Source of the DNA: Planktothrix sp. FACHB-1365
Lineage (GTDB): Bacteria > Cyanobacteriota > Cyanobacteriia > Cyanobacteriales > Microcoleaceae
NCBI RefSeq assembly: GCF_014697575.1
Contig: NZ_JACJSC010000015.1
Coordinates: forward strand, 62,001-126,000
Direction: 5' to 3'
DNA length: 64,000 nucleotides
Every line of letters starts with the position of its first letter. Position 1 is the first letter of the stretch. The translations under genes and the position numbers were made by a program. Positions 63,096 through 64,000 of the stretch are shown here, piece after piece. A model generated the notes under the pieces. The model saw only the letters and a program-made list of their open reading frames with translations, was not told the origin of the DNA and did no database searches.

Positions 63096-63839
63096 ATGAA
63101 TGTCGATGAATTTCTCAGAAGATATGCAGCCGCGGAACGTAATTTTCCTGAGATTGACTTATCTTCTGTTGATTTACAAGAAGCCAATTTAGTGAACTTA
63201 AACCTCACCAGAGCTAACTTAAGTTATTCGGATTTACGAGAAGCAAGATTAGGAAAAGCCAACCTGTCTAAAGCCAATCTTGTCCAGGCTAACTTAAGTG
63301 AAACTATTCTCTGGGGGGCTGATTTAACCGAAGCCAATTTATATCAAGCTCAGTTACGAGAAGCCGATTTAACCGGGGCGAAACTTTTTAAGGCATCCTT
63401 AGAACAAGCCCAACTCATGAAAGCTTGTTTATCAGGATGTGATTTAAGAAATGCCAATCTTTTCCAAGCGATTCTTTTTGAAGCTAATTTTCGCCCCAAT
63501 CATAATCAACAAACGGATTTAAGTTATGCGATTTTAGCGGAAGCCGATTTAAGTTATGCCAATTTTAGTGGGGCGATTTTATATCAAGCCAATTTAGAAA
63601 AAGCCAAGCTCTGTCACGCTATTTTTGGGGTTTCGGGTTTAGGGCTTTTAAGCTCTGAACAAAGTTATCATACCAACCTCAGCGAAGTCAATTTAAAAGG
63701 GGCTGATTTAAGTTATGCGGATTTAAGTGGGGCTAATCTATGCAATGCTGATTTGCGAGGTGCTGATTTAACCCGCACTATTTTAACCGATGCTAATCTC
63801 AATGGGGTGATTATGCCAGATGGTAGCATTCATGATTAA
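63096..63839 (+). CDS. Pentapeptide-repeat protein
   Basis: A 247-residue protein from the ATG at 63096 (an ATG at 63078 is also in frame). From about residue 20 it is a pentapeptide-repeat beta-helix of A(D/N)LxX units (LSYADLSGANLCNADLRGADL). A short interruption near residue 190 (GVSGLGLLSSEQSYHTN) breaks the helix. Such proteins are abundant in cyanobacteria and mostly of unknown function; it may be in an operon with the ArsR gene. Confidence 0.88.
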   Translation: MNVDEFLRRYAAAERNFPEIDLSSVDLQEANLVNLNLTRANLSYSDLREARLGKANLSKANLVQANLSETILWGADLTEANLYQAQLREADLTGAKLFKASLEQAQLMKACLSGCDLRNANLFQAILFEANFRPNHNQQTDLSYAILAEADLSYANFSGAILYQANLEKAKLCHAIFGVSGLGLLSSEQSYHTNLSEVNLKGADLSYADLSGANLCNADLRGADLTRTILTDANLNGVIMPDGSIHD

Positions 63840-64000
63840 GGATTCTGTAGAAACAGGGCTTTTAACAAGATAAAATTGATGAAAAAACCCGGTTTCTCTC
63901 GGAATTAATTTTGAGTTCAGGAGTGTAGTTCAATGGGATTATCCTTAATCTTCTACACCCCAAACCTGCTCTCAACCCCAGGGTTTGAGAATACTAATCT
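63840..64000. other. Right-edge intergenic region with GAAACCCGGTTTC repeat
   Basis: 161 nt with no ORF. AAACCCGGTTTCT at 63885-63897 is another copy of the dispersed palindrome seen at 13331 and 21012. Confidence 0.55.

Overview
The window looks like a filamentous, oscillatorialean-type cyanobacterium (Planktothrix/Oscillatoria-like). The signs are a psaX gene for a photosystem I subunit, an NTRC-type thioredoxin reductase-thioredoxin fusion, many cyanobacteria-restricted families (DUF1997, DUF928, DUF1822, DUF3155, YggT/Ycf19, TIGR03792, CCB1-like), frequent HIP1 octamers (GCGATCGC), heptameric tandem repeats between genes, and several short repeats that also enter coding frames. The sequence is moderately AT-rich and shows no complete insertion sequence, prophage or CRISPR array.

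Layout. 0-8.5 kb: pheA and mostly uncharacterised cyanobacterial genes, including a PAS-GGDEF-EAL protein and a 49-residue membrane ORF. 8.5-11.1 kb: cyanase, then a cobalamin riboswitch ahead of a HupE/UreJ metal permease and a CobW GTPase. 11.3-14.4 kb: a dnaK-dnaJ pair. 14.4-19.9 kb: a three-gene module (TPR-CHAT protease-like protein, 147-aa protein, two-TM membrane protein) bracketed by an identical 30-nt repeat in inverted orientation. 19.9-30.7 kb: minus-strand genes including a DUF1537 kinase, a SLATT-like 2TM protein, a histidine kinase, a CCB1-like protein with a PadR regulator, an LRR protein, an FtsH-type protease domain without AAA, and an M15 peptidase. 31.2-41.9 kb: a RelE-type toxin-antitoxin pair, NTRC, upp, cobQ with a ferredoxin, tRNA-Leu overlapping an M48 peptidase, murA, ald and an Ap4A phosphorylase-like gene. 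42.0-48.1 kb: a tightly packed operon encoding a sigma-like protein, DUF1822, CHAT-CHASE2 and a DUF928-like secreted protein. 48.3-64 kb: psaX, lipA, a receiver protein, a sugar kinase, a CADD-type pABA synthase homologue, a Zn/Mn-type ABC permease, a lone DUF4347 protein, hpnH-hpnA (hopanoid side chain), an MFS symporter, an ArsR regulator and a pentapeptide-repeat protein.

The strongest candidates for undescribed biology are the TPR-CHAT/147-aa/membrane module and the sigma-like/DUF1822/CHAT-CHASE2/DUF928 operon. Both pair an apparently intact caspase-like His/Cys dyad with membrane or envelope components and dedicated small partners. A third caspase-like (DUF4347) protein has serine where the family cysteine is expected. 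A nearby SLATT-like protein adds to the conflict-system flavour. All functional statements come from reading the sequence and remembered family motifs; no database search was run.
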